From assembly GCA_928212115.1 (NCBI GenBank), contig CAKMRJ010005745.1, positions 213,629,777 through 213,693,776 of the forward strand: a stretch of 64,000 nucleotides of DNA, given 5' to 3'. Source of the DNA: Lactuca virosa. Taxonomy: Eukaryota; Streptophyta; Magnoliopsida; Asterales; Asteraceae. The position numbers and the translations under genes were made by a program. Shown here piece after piece: positions 49,265 through 59,756 of the stretch. Under the pieces are notes generated by a model. It had not been told where the DNA came from. It saw only the letters and a list, made by a program, of their open reading frames with translations, and ran no database searches. Each line of letters opens with the position of its first letter. Positions within the stretch are counted from its first letter, which is position 1.

Positions 49265-50444
49265 GACAAAATTGCAAGTTTGGTCCCTGTGGTATGTCAA
49301 AAATTGGATGTTTGGTCCAAAAAGTTTTGGGGTTGCACCGGTGGTCCAAAAGGTTTGATTTGTTGTGGAATTTATCCAAAGGCTTAACAGCCGTTTGTGC
49401 CCTCCGTTTGTGTGAGGGTATTTCTGTCAATTCACACCCCTTCTTTTGATTCCTCACCACTATACCTTCCATTCGAGACAGAAGAGGCGCCTTTAAGCCG
49501 TCATTGCTGCTTTCGTCTTCTCCTCTGTGAAATAGTGAAGTACCGGAGGTGCTTCTCCCAGCCAACGACCGATCGCCTCCACCTCCCCTCCCCGTGGTTG
49601 CCTGACCACCAAACACAGCCTCCACTGGCGCCAGTCACTACTACCGTGCCCTTCGTTTTCCCCCATTGCACCTCACGACTGGAGTAGAAGAAGAATGAGT
49701 CGTCGACTACCACCTCCTAACACCCCTCGCTGCCTCCTCATTTCCCTTCCTCTTCTTCGGCCTAAGTCGAATCCCGGAGGCCATCACCGATTGCGAATCA
49801 ATCGACGAAAAATCAGAAGCCATCAGACCCCCTTCCTTCAGCCAAAAGAACGATCGAACCTTCGTTGACTTCGTGTGCCTTCTTCTAGACTGCCTTCGGT
49901 TCATTCCCGTTCCAATCTCCTCTTCCTCCTAATCGATTCAGCTACATCAAAGAGGGCTTTTACTTGAATCGGATCTGATACGTCGGCTTTAAAAGAAACA
50001 GCTTGTGGGGATTCAGATTGAGATTTGGAATTAATTTCTGAAACGACTAGATCTGCTTTAGAGGAATTAGAAGTGTAATTGACGACGAGTTTTGCTCCAA
50101 GGGATGCTAGGTGGAGGGAGATGGCTTTGCCGATACCGCGAGAGCCGCCGGTGACGATTGCAACCCGGTCCTGCAGTTGGAGGGGCTGAGATTGGATGGT
50201 TTTCGGTGGTGAGACTGTGGTGATTTTACTAGCCATAGGTGTTGTTGAGTCTTGAAGTTTGAGTGGAGAATTGGAAGTTGGACAGAAATACCCTCACACA
50301 AACAGAGGACACAAACGGCTGTTAAGCCTTTGGACCAGTTCCACAACAAATCAAACCTTTTGGACCACCGGTGCAACCCCAAAACTTTTTGGACCAAACA
50401 TCCAATTTTTGACATACCACAGGGACCAAACTTGCAATTTTGTC
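49265..50444. mobile_element. Pack-MULE-like element, 1180 bp, with captured SDR gene fragment
   Basis: Terminal inverted repeats of about 165 bp begin GACAAAATTGCAAGTTTGGT at the left end, with the exact inverse at 50444. The arms match closely, with small differences near 49371-49376 and 49400-49410. A perfect 10-bp target duplication flanks them. No transposase is present. The inside holds GC-richer, exon-like sequence including the start of a short-chain dehydrogenase gene. This fits a non-autonomous Mutator-like element that has picked up host gene DNA. Confidence 0.88.
49915..50236 (-). pseudogene. Captured 5' fragment of a short-chain dehydrogenase/reductase gene
   Basis: The ATG at 50236 opens a frame beginning MASKITTVSPPKTIQSQPLQ and containing the NADP-binding Rossmann motif TGGSRGIGKAI and VSFKADVSDPIQVKALFDVA. 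This is the first beta-alpha-beta unit of classical SDRs, close to plant NADPH-dependent aldehyde reductase-like proteins. The similarity stops after about 100 residues, and the frame ends at 49901 in unrelated Arg-rich sequence (SIRRKRRLERE). The catalytic Ser/Tyr/Lys part is absent, so no active enzyme can result. The fragment lies between the two inverted repeats, starting about 40 bp inside the right one, so it may be transcribed from element sequence. Confidence 0.85.
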
Positions 50445-51050
50445 GATTTGTAATGGAAACCAAACTAACGACTAAGTTTGTGAGCACCAAGGGCAAAAAT
50501 GTCATAGTTGTATAGTTGTAGACACCAAGAGTCTTAGCCATGAAAGGAGGTTAGGGGCGACAACATCCAAGTGACAACAACCATGTTTAAAGTAGCTTCA
50601 ACCTTTAAAGGGGCAACACCAACAGGGGCAGTACGGGCAAAATGCAGTGCTTCGGACCATGGATCAAGAGCCTCCAAATCATAATGGTTGTCTTCATGTG
50701 ACATCCCCAAATTCATGGTCATTTTAAAAATTTTATTTATGCTTACTTGAAAATCAGAGTATTCATTTTTAAAGAATAATATTGCGGAATTTGTTCCCAG
50801 AAAAACATGATAAACATATTATCAAAACATTTCCGAAGAAATGTATTTTGTTTATATAAAACTTTGGGATGTCATCGTCAATATATAAACATAAACATAA
50901 ACAGATCTTACATTCATTTACACTAGTGATCTACATCTCCTTTAATCTCTCAGTGTAAAGTAGTTTCGTATCGATACCTGTGGTACAAATAAACTAAGTG
51001 GGTCACGTTGGGAAACATGGTGAGTACATAGGGATTTCAATCCCACAATG

Positions 51051-51052
<2 letters not shown>

Positions 51053-51094
<42 letters not shown>

Positions 51095-51108
51095 GTGTGT
51101 GTGTGTGT
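51053..51108. repeat. TA microsatellite followed by GT microsatellite
   Basis: (TA)n then (TG)n inside the LTR remnant. Confidence 0.95.
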
Positions 51109-51179
51109 TTTAGAACTCACAACATATACAATTTCACCTCATATAAGCAATTTTTACCCCACCCCGTCGATCCTTACAA

Positions 51180-51490
51180 CGACACGATCTATACTCTCGG
51201 ATCTAAAATTAACCACTTTACCTAATCCATACTCCTGGATCTAAAATTAACCTCTTTACCTAATCCATACTCCCGAATCTAAAATTAACTTCTTTACCTA
51301 ATCCATACTCACGGATCGGGTATGTCTAATCCATGCTCCCGGATCAATAATTATGCTTATTCCATACTCTCGGACTAGGGACAATTGACTATGTCTAATC
51401 CATGCTCTCAGATTAATGACAAATAACTATGTCCTCTCCGTACTCTCGGACTAAGAACAAATAACTAAGTCTAATCCATGCTCTCGGATC
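51180..51490. repeat. Minisatellite of TCTAATCCATGCTCYCGGAT type
   Basis: TAATCCATACTCCYGGATCT and AAAATTAACCWCTTTACC alternate at about 40 bp in the first half. Shorter TCCATGCTCTCGGATYAATGAC units fill the second half. Confidence 0.85.
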
Positions 51491-52690
51491 AATGACAAGT
51501 TTTAAAGTTCTACCCTTCGTGTATATCTCACTCATACTCATAAGGAGATACTACCCAATATTCCTCTTAATTATTTTAGGTTTACTCTGTATCCTAAATC
51601 ATCATATATTATCAGATATGCTCTTAACATGTATTTCAGGCAATATCAAATATTTCACACACGAACATATATTTAATACTTTAATTAATATTTGTATTAA
51701 AATCATGTTCATGAAATGGACTATGCACACACACATAAACTCTTTAACAGATATTTAATACTTTAATTAATACTTGTTTTAAAATCATTTTCATGAAAGG
51801 GACTATGCACTCACTTGTTAAAGTGATGATTCCAAAATCGGGAAGCGCTTCGCTTCTAACAATTCTATTTTTCTTCGGCGAAACCTAGTATCATTACCGC
51901 TAGATTTAATCTATTATTTATAGCGACTATTTACGAGCGATATTGTTTTATAAGTGTTAAACAATACTTTTCAACCACTATGTACAGACAAGGGCCATAC
52001 ATGAAACACCGGAGGGCATGGCCATTTTGGCATTATAACACTTCTAAAATCAAACAACCCTATGCGGCCCTTCAAACCAGATTCCCCGTAGTGCGAGTAG
52101 TTATAAGATATTATAATAACACTTTGTATATTATATTTTATAATATATTTATTGTTTATAAGTTTATAATAACGATAATAAACTTAAACATAAGTTATAG
52201 GGTAAGCATATCTCACTTACCGGGGTTTGGCTAGGAACCGGGTTCTGCGGGGACAGAACTTCCAAGCCGAAAAGCTCTTTTTCTCAGAGCCTTCTGGCGC
52301 TCCTAGGGCTTTCCTCTAGCACTTAGAAGTTACTAAAGGTTGGGGAGGTTTAGAGAGAGAGAGAGAGAGAGAGAAAAAGGGTTGAGGTGTGACGAAAATG
52401 AGTGAGTCTCGCATGGTATTTATAGGTTGAAAAATGACTCAACTCGGCAAGTTCTAAGCCTCCAACTCGCATGGTATTTTGAACATGGCATGTTCTGGAT
52501 GATTTGAGCTATCCTTTCAAACCCTTGGAGGGGTCCTTAATCATAAAAATGAGGTTCCAATGGCTAGAAGTGTCCCATGCATTTGGTAGAAAGGTCTTAA
52601 TGGATTAAGACCTTGTATTAAGAACTTTTGGACATCTAAAGTCATAAAGTTGGAGACTTTATGACTCTATTGTGCATTTGGACCATGGAT

Positions 52691-54337
52691 CTGCAATTTG
52701 GGCTTAAGTGCTTAAGCCATTAAGCACATATTGGACTTTTTGGATCTGCGAGGGTACGCCCTGCGTAGGGAGGAGTACACCCCGCGTACTCGGTCAGCCA
52801 CCCCGATGGTGGTCAATGCGAGGTCTCGTGTACGCTGAGCGTACCTCCGGCATACGCCCCGCATATGCGACTGTTTTGGGCTCCTTTGCTTTGGGCTTCG
52901 GGGATTGGGCCATCTGTTGGGCTTTGATACTTGGGCCCTAATGGACTATCTGGATAAGTGTTTTTTTTGGGCTAATTAGAGAATCAGACCTTGGATAAGG
53001 CCCAATAAGGAGTTGGGCCCAATTTGGAAAAATTGGGCTAAGTGTGGGCCTTGAAGTAATTTGAGCCTTTTTGGATCAAGATTCAGGTTTGGTTTACATT
53101 GGGTTGTGTTGGGCCGTCTGGGATTTTATGGTTTGGGCTTTTGGCTTGCTAGATCTTCTTGAGTGAAGGCCATGAAAGGAATTAGGCCCAATTTGGAAAA
53201 TTGGGCCATAATCAGACTTAAGGAGTTTATTTTGATGTCGGGCCTTTTGTCATTAGTTGGGCCTTAGCTTTAGCCATGCCTGAGGAAGGGTAAAAAGGTA
53301 TTTTACCCCGAATTGGACTCATAGTATGAGTCAGTGGCTAGATGTTGATGGATTGTCATTTTCGTAACTGTTCATGGAATCAGTTGCTGATGGGGTGTTG
53401 GATGCTGGCGATTCGGGGATCTGGCAGCCAACAACCAGAGATCGTTTGTGTATTCGGCGGTGCGAGGTGAGTTTTCCTTACTGTGCTTATGGGTCGAAGA
53501 CACCAATGTCGATCCTTTTGGATTGTTATTCTGGTTTATCGTATGCTTGTATGATGTAGTGATCTATTAGATCGGTATCCTGGTAGATAGGATGTTACTA
53601 TGTTGTTATGATCTGTTAAATATGAATCCTGATAGATAGGATGATGCTATGCTTAGTGATCTGTAAGATCTGCCTGTTTATCTGTTTACTGGTTATATGT
53701 TTAGTGTTATGTACATGTCGACATGTGTGTGTGTGGTCGGGTTGAGGCGGCCCTGCTTTGTGCTAAAGGCCAACAGACCCAAGGCAGCCCCGATAGACTG
53801 AAGGCCCTGCGAGGCGGTCCAGTCATGCCGAAGGCCCGACGAGCGATCCGGATAGGCTGTAGGCCCTACGAGGCGGTCCAGTCATGCCGAAGGCTCGGGA
53901 GCGGTCCGGATAGGTTGTAGGCCCTGCGAGGCGGTCCAGTCATGCTGAAGGCTCAGGAGCGGTCCAGACAGGTTGTAGGCCTGGTGAGGCGGTCTAGACA
54001 TGATGAAGGTTCAGTATACATGATGTTATTTGTATATGTTATCTGTTGGGTGTTAGTACTTTGGGGGAACTCACTAAGCTTCGTGCTTACAGTTTTGGTT
54101 TATGGTTTCAGGTACTTCAATGGGTCGTGGCAAGGTGAAGGCGTAACCGTACACATCCTCGCGTTTTGGAGTTATGATTTCTGGGAAACTCTGGTAATGT
54201 GAACGTTTTAAAAACTATGTTGAGGAAGGTTTTGATTTTAAAATAATGTTTTGGAATTAATGGGTTTTGTAAACTCTTCTATAGAAAAATGGTTGTTTTG
54301 AAAATTTTAAATTTTATGAAATTTTATGGATGTTACA
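52691..54337 (+). repeat. Ty3-type LTR remnant, plus orientation
   Basis: It ends TTATGGATGTTACA at 54337. It contains GTACGC/GCGTAC palindromes (52752-52865), GGGCCCAATTTGGAAAA-type arms (53005, 53184), a GTGAGT site (53467-53472), a minisatellite (53745-54005), and the AACTCACTAAGC...TTACAG...TTTCAGGTAC block at 54068-54115. It lies back to back with the minus-oriented remnant at 50697-52690; the junction between them is not exactly placed. Confidence 0.55.
53745..54005. repeat. Minisatellite of GAGGCGGTCCAGTCATGCCG type, about 57-bp units
   Basis: GCGGTCCAGTCATGCCGAAG followed by GATAGGYTGTAGGCCCTGCG recurs about five times with decay at both ends. It is GC-rich against AT-rich surroundings. 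Confidence 0.9.
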
Positions 54338-57073
54338 TTATATAACAAATTAATGGCTATTTGCAGAAAAATAATATTAGACAAATAAATAAATAACCCT
54401 TTGTCATAAAATATCTATCTTTTAAACATTTATCACAAAATAAAAACATTCATCTTGAAAAATGGATCTTTATGAAATGCCAAAATTTTATGAAACTACT
54501 TTTTTTCTTGACAAAGTAATGTTTTACAAAAAGTTTGTGGATCATCTTTAATTTTGCAAATATTCTGACCATATGTTGTTCACCGTTAAGTTAATTTTTG
54601 GTTTAACAAAGACTGTGAAATTCATTCTTTTTGGCAAAATATGAAAATTGTGTTTATATATTTTTATGAAACGCAAATCACACGAGTTTAAACGTAATCT
54701 ACTTTTAGACGGAAACGAATTTATCAAAAATATTTATAATTAAAATATGATTAAGGGATAAAATAAAATGTGATTAAAAGGGCATATATTAGATGTAGAA
54801 AACAAGCGAAGTATATAATAAAAAAGCAAATAAACTATAAATTGTATTGAGTGCTGATAATTATATATATTTTTTTGTTTATTTACTAATTAATTATTTT
54901 TATTAAATATTTAATTGCATTTTATTTATAACTATAACAATCAATGTTTTTTATATGAAATATAAATTATATAACGATCAATATTTTTTATAATTATAAC
55001 ATAACAATTTTTTCGTATTATATATAAGATTCAAATGAAAACAATTATGAAATCGGGAACACGAAAACAATTATGAAATCATGGCAGTGGTGGTAATGGT
55101 GGGGGAGGTGTTGATGACGATGACGGACATTCAGATATGAATATGGTGGTTGGTAGCGGAGGTGGTGGTAGTTAGGGGTGAGCATAAGCGGGTACCCGCC
55201 TTAATTGTCTGGAACCGGAACCGGAACCGGAACCGGCGGTTCTTGAAATGTAGGAACCGGAACCGGTTACAACGGTTTTTCAGATTTTGGAACCGGTCCC
55301 GAAACCGCCGGAACCGGTTACTCGGTTGTTTTTTATATTTTTTATAAAAATTGACGATTACGACGTAAATAAAAAACTATTAAATGTTATAAACATTGAC
55401 GATGAAAACTTTAATTTACAAAGAAAGATAAGCAAAAGTTTGAGGTAATTTAAACAAACATAATATATATGTAAACGTTTTACAAACTAATAAAAAAAAA
55501 GAAGACAAAGAAACAGTGATTTGAATTTGATAGCAAAAAAAAAATATTTAAAAGTTCTGTGATTCAATGTTCAAATTTAAAAGACAGGATATTAAATATC
55601 CGAATTTCCACTCCAACTAGTTCGTAACTTATTATATGTTATAAAGGCTTAACATGCTAATGAGTTTCATGCAATTTCGTTTTTAGAGGTACCCTGTTCC
55701 GGTTCCAAAAGCGGGTACCCTGTTCCGGTGCTCACTCCTAGTGGTAGTGGCAGGGGTAGCGGTGGCTATGGCAATGGCGGTTGCGGTCGCAGAGTTGGTA
55801 AACGCGAGACTATACTTACATTTATATCCACAGATGAATATTTAATTATATTTATATATGAATGAGTATCTGTCTATTCTCAAGTGATTATTCATATATG
55901 AATATGACGGTTGGTGGCGGAGGTGGTGGCGATGGTGGTTGCGATGGTGGGGGTGGCAAACGCGATGATATACTTATCTTTATATTCAGATATGAATAAT
56001 ACATTCCTCCGTCGCACCGGTACGCTAAAGGGTTCTGTAGAAAAAAAATGTGGCCACCAAACAATAATGCAATAAACACATGCGTCGATACTTATTTATT
56101 GTCGTGTTATTAGATAAGATTCTTTTTTTAAACGACCGCATATATGTTATTATATATGATAATTCAGTTTTTTATACATCTTTCATTTGGAATTTTTTTA
56201 ATTCTGTTAAAAAAAACTAAGGTTGTCTGCTAGTAGCGACTTATATTACATTACATGTGAAGTACGTTTGATAAATTCATTAAAGATATTGGTTTTGTTG
56301 TTAAAGTCAAAAATACTTCGCAAAAATGTAAAGCAAAAATCTTTTTTTGTTCATATATGCAAGAAAGCTCACAGTAATACCGACATGATTGACAACTAAA
56401 TATTTCTACACTCATCTAAATCATATAAAAGGAAAAGGAAAATAGGTCAAATTTGTGAAAAATAGCCAAAAGTATATACAAATGCACAACATCCTTTAAA
56501 TAGATTTATTTTAAGAAATAATATATTTTTATCATACTTAACATAATTATTATTTTTAAAATTTAAAACAAAAGTTACTTCTTCTGATTTGTATTTTCCT
56601 TATGTCTTCTTAAATATCATAATTAGGAATATTGAACAAAAATCCAAACACTTACAAAATTCACATAAATGTATATAACATTTCATATGGGATAATGCGA
56701 GTATGGAAAAAAAAAATTAACTTACAAAACTCCTTAGGTTGCAACCCAAGTAACAGGCTGCATTAGATGGGCCAGCCCAGCCCAAAGTAAAGAAACTCAA
56801 CTCTACAATGATCTATTCAACCTTTAGCCCATATCCCCTACTAGGCCCAAAGAAAGCCTAATTATGTGTCCTAAATAGTAAATACGTTGTTTTTCATTTT
56901 TGGACGGGCTTTTCCTCAAGTACACGGAGACCATGATCTTCACATTATGAAGTTTATTACCGATGAATCTTGTCAACTTATTACTATAAGAAGAAGTTCT
57001 TTTTCGGTTTAGCCCAACCCTAGACCAGATTGGCTCAAGCTCTAGCTATGGGCTAAGCTGTCTGTTTCATTTT
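54338..57073. other. Intergenic region downstream of the GH32 gene
   Basis: AT-rich, with a hAT-like insertion (listed) and a family of GGTGGTGGC-rich segments at about 55085-55170, 55741-55810 and 55895-55970. Each is followed or preceded by TATGAATAT-type words, suggesting an old duplicated minisatellite. No gene supported. Confidence 0.6.
55173..55740. mobile_element. Non-autonomous hAT-like element, 568 bp
   Basis: The left end is TAGGGGTGAGCA and the right end is TGCTCACTCCTA in inverse (one mismatch). Sub-terminal GCGGGTACCC blocks occur near both ends. GTGGTAGT (55165-55172) is repeated exactly at 55741-55748, an 8-bp target duplication as expected for hAT. Inside are tandem GGAACC units (55212-55240). 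No transposase frame is present. Confidence 0.8.
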
Positions 57074-59756
57074 TTAGATCTCGTTGTTTCTTTTCTGGTT
57101 TTGCCACATCCATAGCACGAAACCAAACACGACAAGTAAGATAAGTGATGGGCCTAGCCAAACCCATCCGCTTTCGTTCTTTGTCTTTAAACCCATTTGC
57201 CATACTTTTAGGGAAGCAGTCACAGTTACATTAGTTGCATTATTGAACAAGAAGATTTGAGCATCATCGTTGATCGCTTCTGTTGGATAAACACGTGAAG
57301 TAATGCATGTTCTTCCTCCTTGTGCATAACCCTCGACTATCGAATGATCCACCTATAAAAAGTCCAACATTTGTATATCAAGTCTAAAGAACCAATTTAT
57401 GATCTATAGTTTTGAGTATTAAGCATGAATGACTTAAAAAGAAGAAAATTACCAAAATTCTCATGGATAATTTTTCGTCCTTCAGGACGGGAACTGTGCT
57501 ACCATAAATAGACTTATCGACATCTTTTGCAATGGAAGATCTAACAAAATAGTAACATTAACTAATAATTAGAAAAAAAAACGACTAAAAACCATCCAAG
57601 ATGCTACATTGGTTATAAATGTACACAGTTGATGCACAAACAACATGTCTATGATCAAGGAGAGAAGAAAAACAATACTTTGATTGATCGATACAGAAGA
57701 ATGTACTAAGATCTCCACGTTTGTCTTTGGCAATGTAGAAGTAAGTAGGTGTGTATTCGGTGAGGTTCTTGTTTGCTAGAACCAATAAACCGAATGGTCC
57801 CAATGCATCTCTCACACCGGCTCCACCATGATGCGCACAATTATATGGCACTTTGGATCCTACCTTTAAACCGCTAACAACCTTTTTATCTACCTCAATC
57901 TCAATCATAACATCCAACTGTGAATAAGAGAATTTGTAACTAAAATATCATCTACGTATAAAAACTAGAAGTCTTTTGAATATATACAAGTTTAGAGTCT
58001 TGTGAGTTTATGGTTTTGCATTTAACATACCTGAGATGTTGGGCCCACAGAGAGTGGCTCTAGAGACCCCGGTTCAAGTTTAACCTTATTAAACTCTTTA
58101 AGATTTGACCTTAGTTTATCCAACTCTTCAATCGGCCATTGGAGCAAATTACTACCTGTCTTTGGATCTAGAGCAACCGTTCTTGGAAGTGCCTAATAAC
58201 ATTTACAAATTAACAAACTTAATGAAGATTATCATAAAAACAAATCTAACCAAAGAAATGCATACCATGAGAGATGCCCAACCCTTCTTGATATCCGTTT
58301 TTTCACTATCAGTCTCTTTAATCCAACTCCACAAGATCCTTCTTTTCTTATGTTGATCATAGAACGTTTTTGATGCATAGTAAATCCCATAATCATATCG
58401 TAAACCGATTCCAACATCAATTGAACGATCATCAGGGACCCATTTTCCCTCCCTCAAATCATAATCCCCGAGTGCATAATAATCACATCGATCATCGTCC
58501 ATGCTAGCTTTAAGAACATGTTTCACACCGGGCCCAAAAGTCCCGGTATCAAGCCCAAAATCATCTTTTGAAACCGGATAAAAGTCAACGCATTCCCACA
58601 TTCCAGTTCCAGCGACATCATGAAGCCACCCATCTTGAAGCTCATAACTTTTAAAATCATCGGTGTCATACAATAAAGCGATTCCGGTTCTATTAACTTT
58701 TGAACCAATCACCATCCGCCACTTACCCTCGGGGGTCAACCATGCGGTGGTGGGGTCACGAAAGTCTTTTATGTCGATCCATGATGGTGGGACCAGGACC
58801 GGGTTCGCCGGGTCCTTGACCCAATTGACAAGGAGCGGGTCAGATGGGTTGGCCGGGTATGCTAGGTTTTGGACTTGAACCGATTCGTTGGTTGAACCGG
58901 TGTAGAGTACCACAAGTTTGTTATTTGGTAAAATGGTTGTGGATCCGGTCCAAACACCATTGACATCATACCATTCGTCCCTTTCCATTGCTATTGGAAG
59001 GTGTCGCCAATGAACCATGTCTCTTGATACAGCATGACCCCACACGATTGGACCCCACACGGCTGCCTCAGGGCTATATTGGTAAAATAAATGGTACCAC
59101 CCTTTATAAAATACCGGACCTATCATAAAAATGATTACACATTTAGAACCATAACATCACCTAACATTAGAAAATAGTTATTTAATCAAGAAATATGTAA
59201 ATAAGTTACTAACTTACCATTTGGATCTTTAAAAAAATTACACCATCAAAACGAAGCCAAACCACCATAAAATCAAATAAGGAAAATGAAATAAATTAGT
59301 ATTTCTTGAGATATATGTAATGGATTGTTTTCAAAAAAATAGAAAAATGGATTAGATCTTGAGATTTTTACCATTCATCCAATTTTCCCCTGGATAGAAA
59401 TGGAAGGCGGGTGCTTGCCAATCCAACATGTCGGTATCCCACGAAAAAGAAGATACGTTTGCAGGTAATATGAAAGATTTATCTGACACACCTTGTTCGA
59501 CTGGATCCATCCTTTCTGGTAATTGAACATCATTGTCATGTGTGTGAATGTGGATGTTTCCGACGATCAATGCCACCACCAAGCTGGTGGCCAACAACCC
59601 AGATATTAGTAGTAGAAGTGACTTACTGGGTTGTTGGTCATTTTCTTGAGCTTGAGAAGGGAGATTCGCATCTAACAATGGGACATAGCCGTGATCGGCT
59701 TCAATAAGAGAGGAGTGAGTTGGGTTTTCGACATCAGATGAAGTTTGAGATGTCAT
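57074..59756 (-). CDS. Vacuolar-invertase-type GH32 enzyme (acid beta-fructofuranosidase or related fructosyltransferase), 671 aa, 7 exons
   Basis: Exons: 59756-59372, 59218-59226 (9-nt mini-exon encoding the DPN core), 59119-58266, 58192-58031, 57917-57679, 57540-57453, 57352-57074; all GT-AG and in phase. The product would hydrolyse sucrose to glucose and fructose in the vacuole; Asteraceae relatives also make or degrade fructans. Seen: a cytosolic N-terminus with PLL sorting-like motif, a membrane segment at about residues 46-67, WMNDPNG with the nucleophile Asp129, RDP with Asp253, WEC with the acid/base Glu307, and the C-terminal beta-sandwich (VDHSIVEGYAQGGRTC). WMNDPNG, VWTGS and YTGSTNESVQVQNLAYP favour invertase over 1-SST. 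Oddities: WGP at 153-155, where related enzymes usually have WGN, and a C-terminal extension with a strongly hydrophobic stretch at about 642-662 (WVWLGPSLILLVVFGFVLWM). Confidence 0.92.
59218..59226 (-). other. 9-nt mini-exon (DPN) of the GH32 gene
   Basis: ATCCAAATG is bracketed by TTAAAG and GTAAGT on the minus strand. It joins exon 1 (ending AATG) to exon 3 (starting GTCCGG) to complete NDPNGP. One of the shortest known plant exons, and conserved in invertase genes. Confidence 0.93.

Larger units (their letters stand above)
50697..52690 (-). repeat. Ty3-type LTR remnant, minus orientation
   Basis: Read on the minus strand it ends GAATTTGGGGATGTCACA at about 50697. It has a TATA box (TATAAATA, 52424-52417), a GTAAGT donor-like site (52220-52215), a minisatellite (51180-51490), and an acceptor-like CCACAG/GTA near 50980. 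No adjoining coding region is present. It looks like a solo or truncated LTR; the right boundary is uncertain. Confidence 0.55.

Noticed and set aside
50534..50722. Minus-strand 62-codon ORF beside the Pack-MULE
   Set aside because: No family resemblance, and it overlaps the end of an LTR remnant. Too short and isolated to support as a gene.
52708..52941. Plus-strand 77-codon GC-rich ORF
   Set aside because: It lies across the palindrome-rich part of an LTR remnant and has no recognisable domain.
55888..56079. Pro-rich 63-codon ORF, possible glycine- or proline-rich protein
   Set aside because: Its composition comes from GGTGGTGGC minisatellite sequence repeated three times nearby. No start context or conserved domain.
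57585..57678. C-terminal extension of GH32 exon 5 by reading through its donor site
   Set aside because: The GT donor at 57678-57677 joins in phase to 57540 and restores the conserved KSSIAKDV segment, whereas the read-through adds unrelated residues and a stop.
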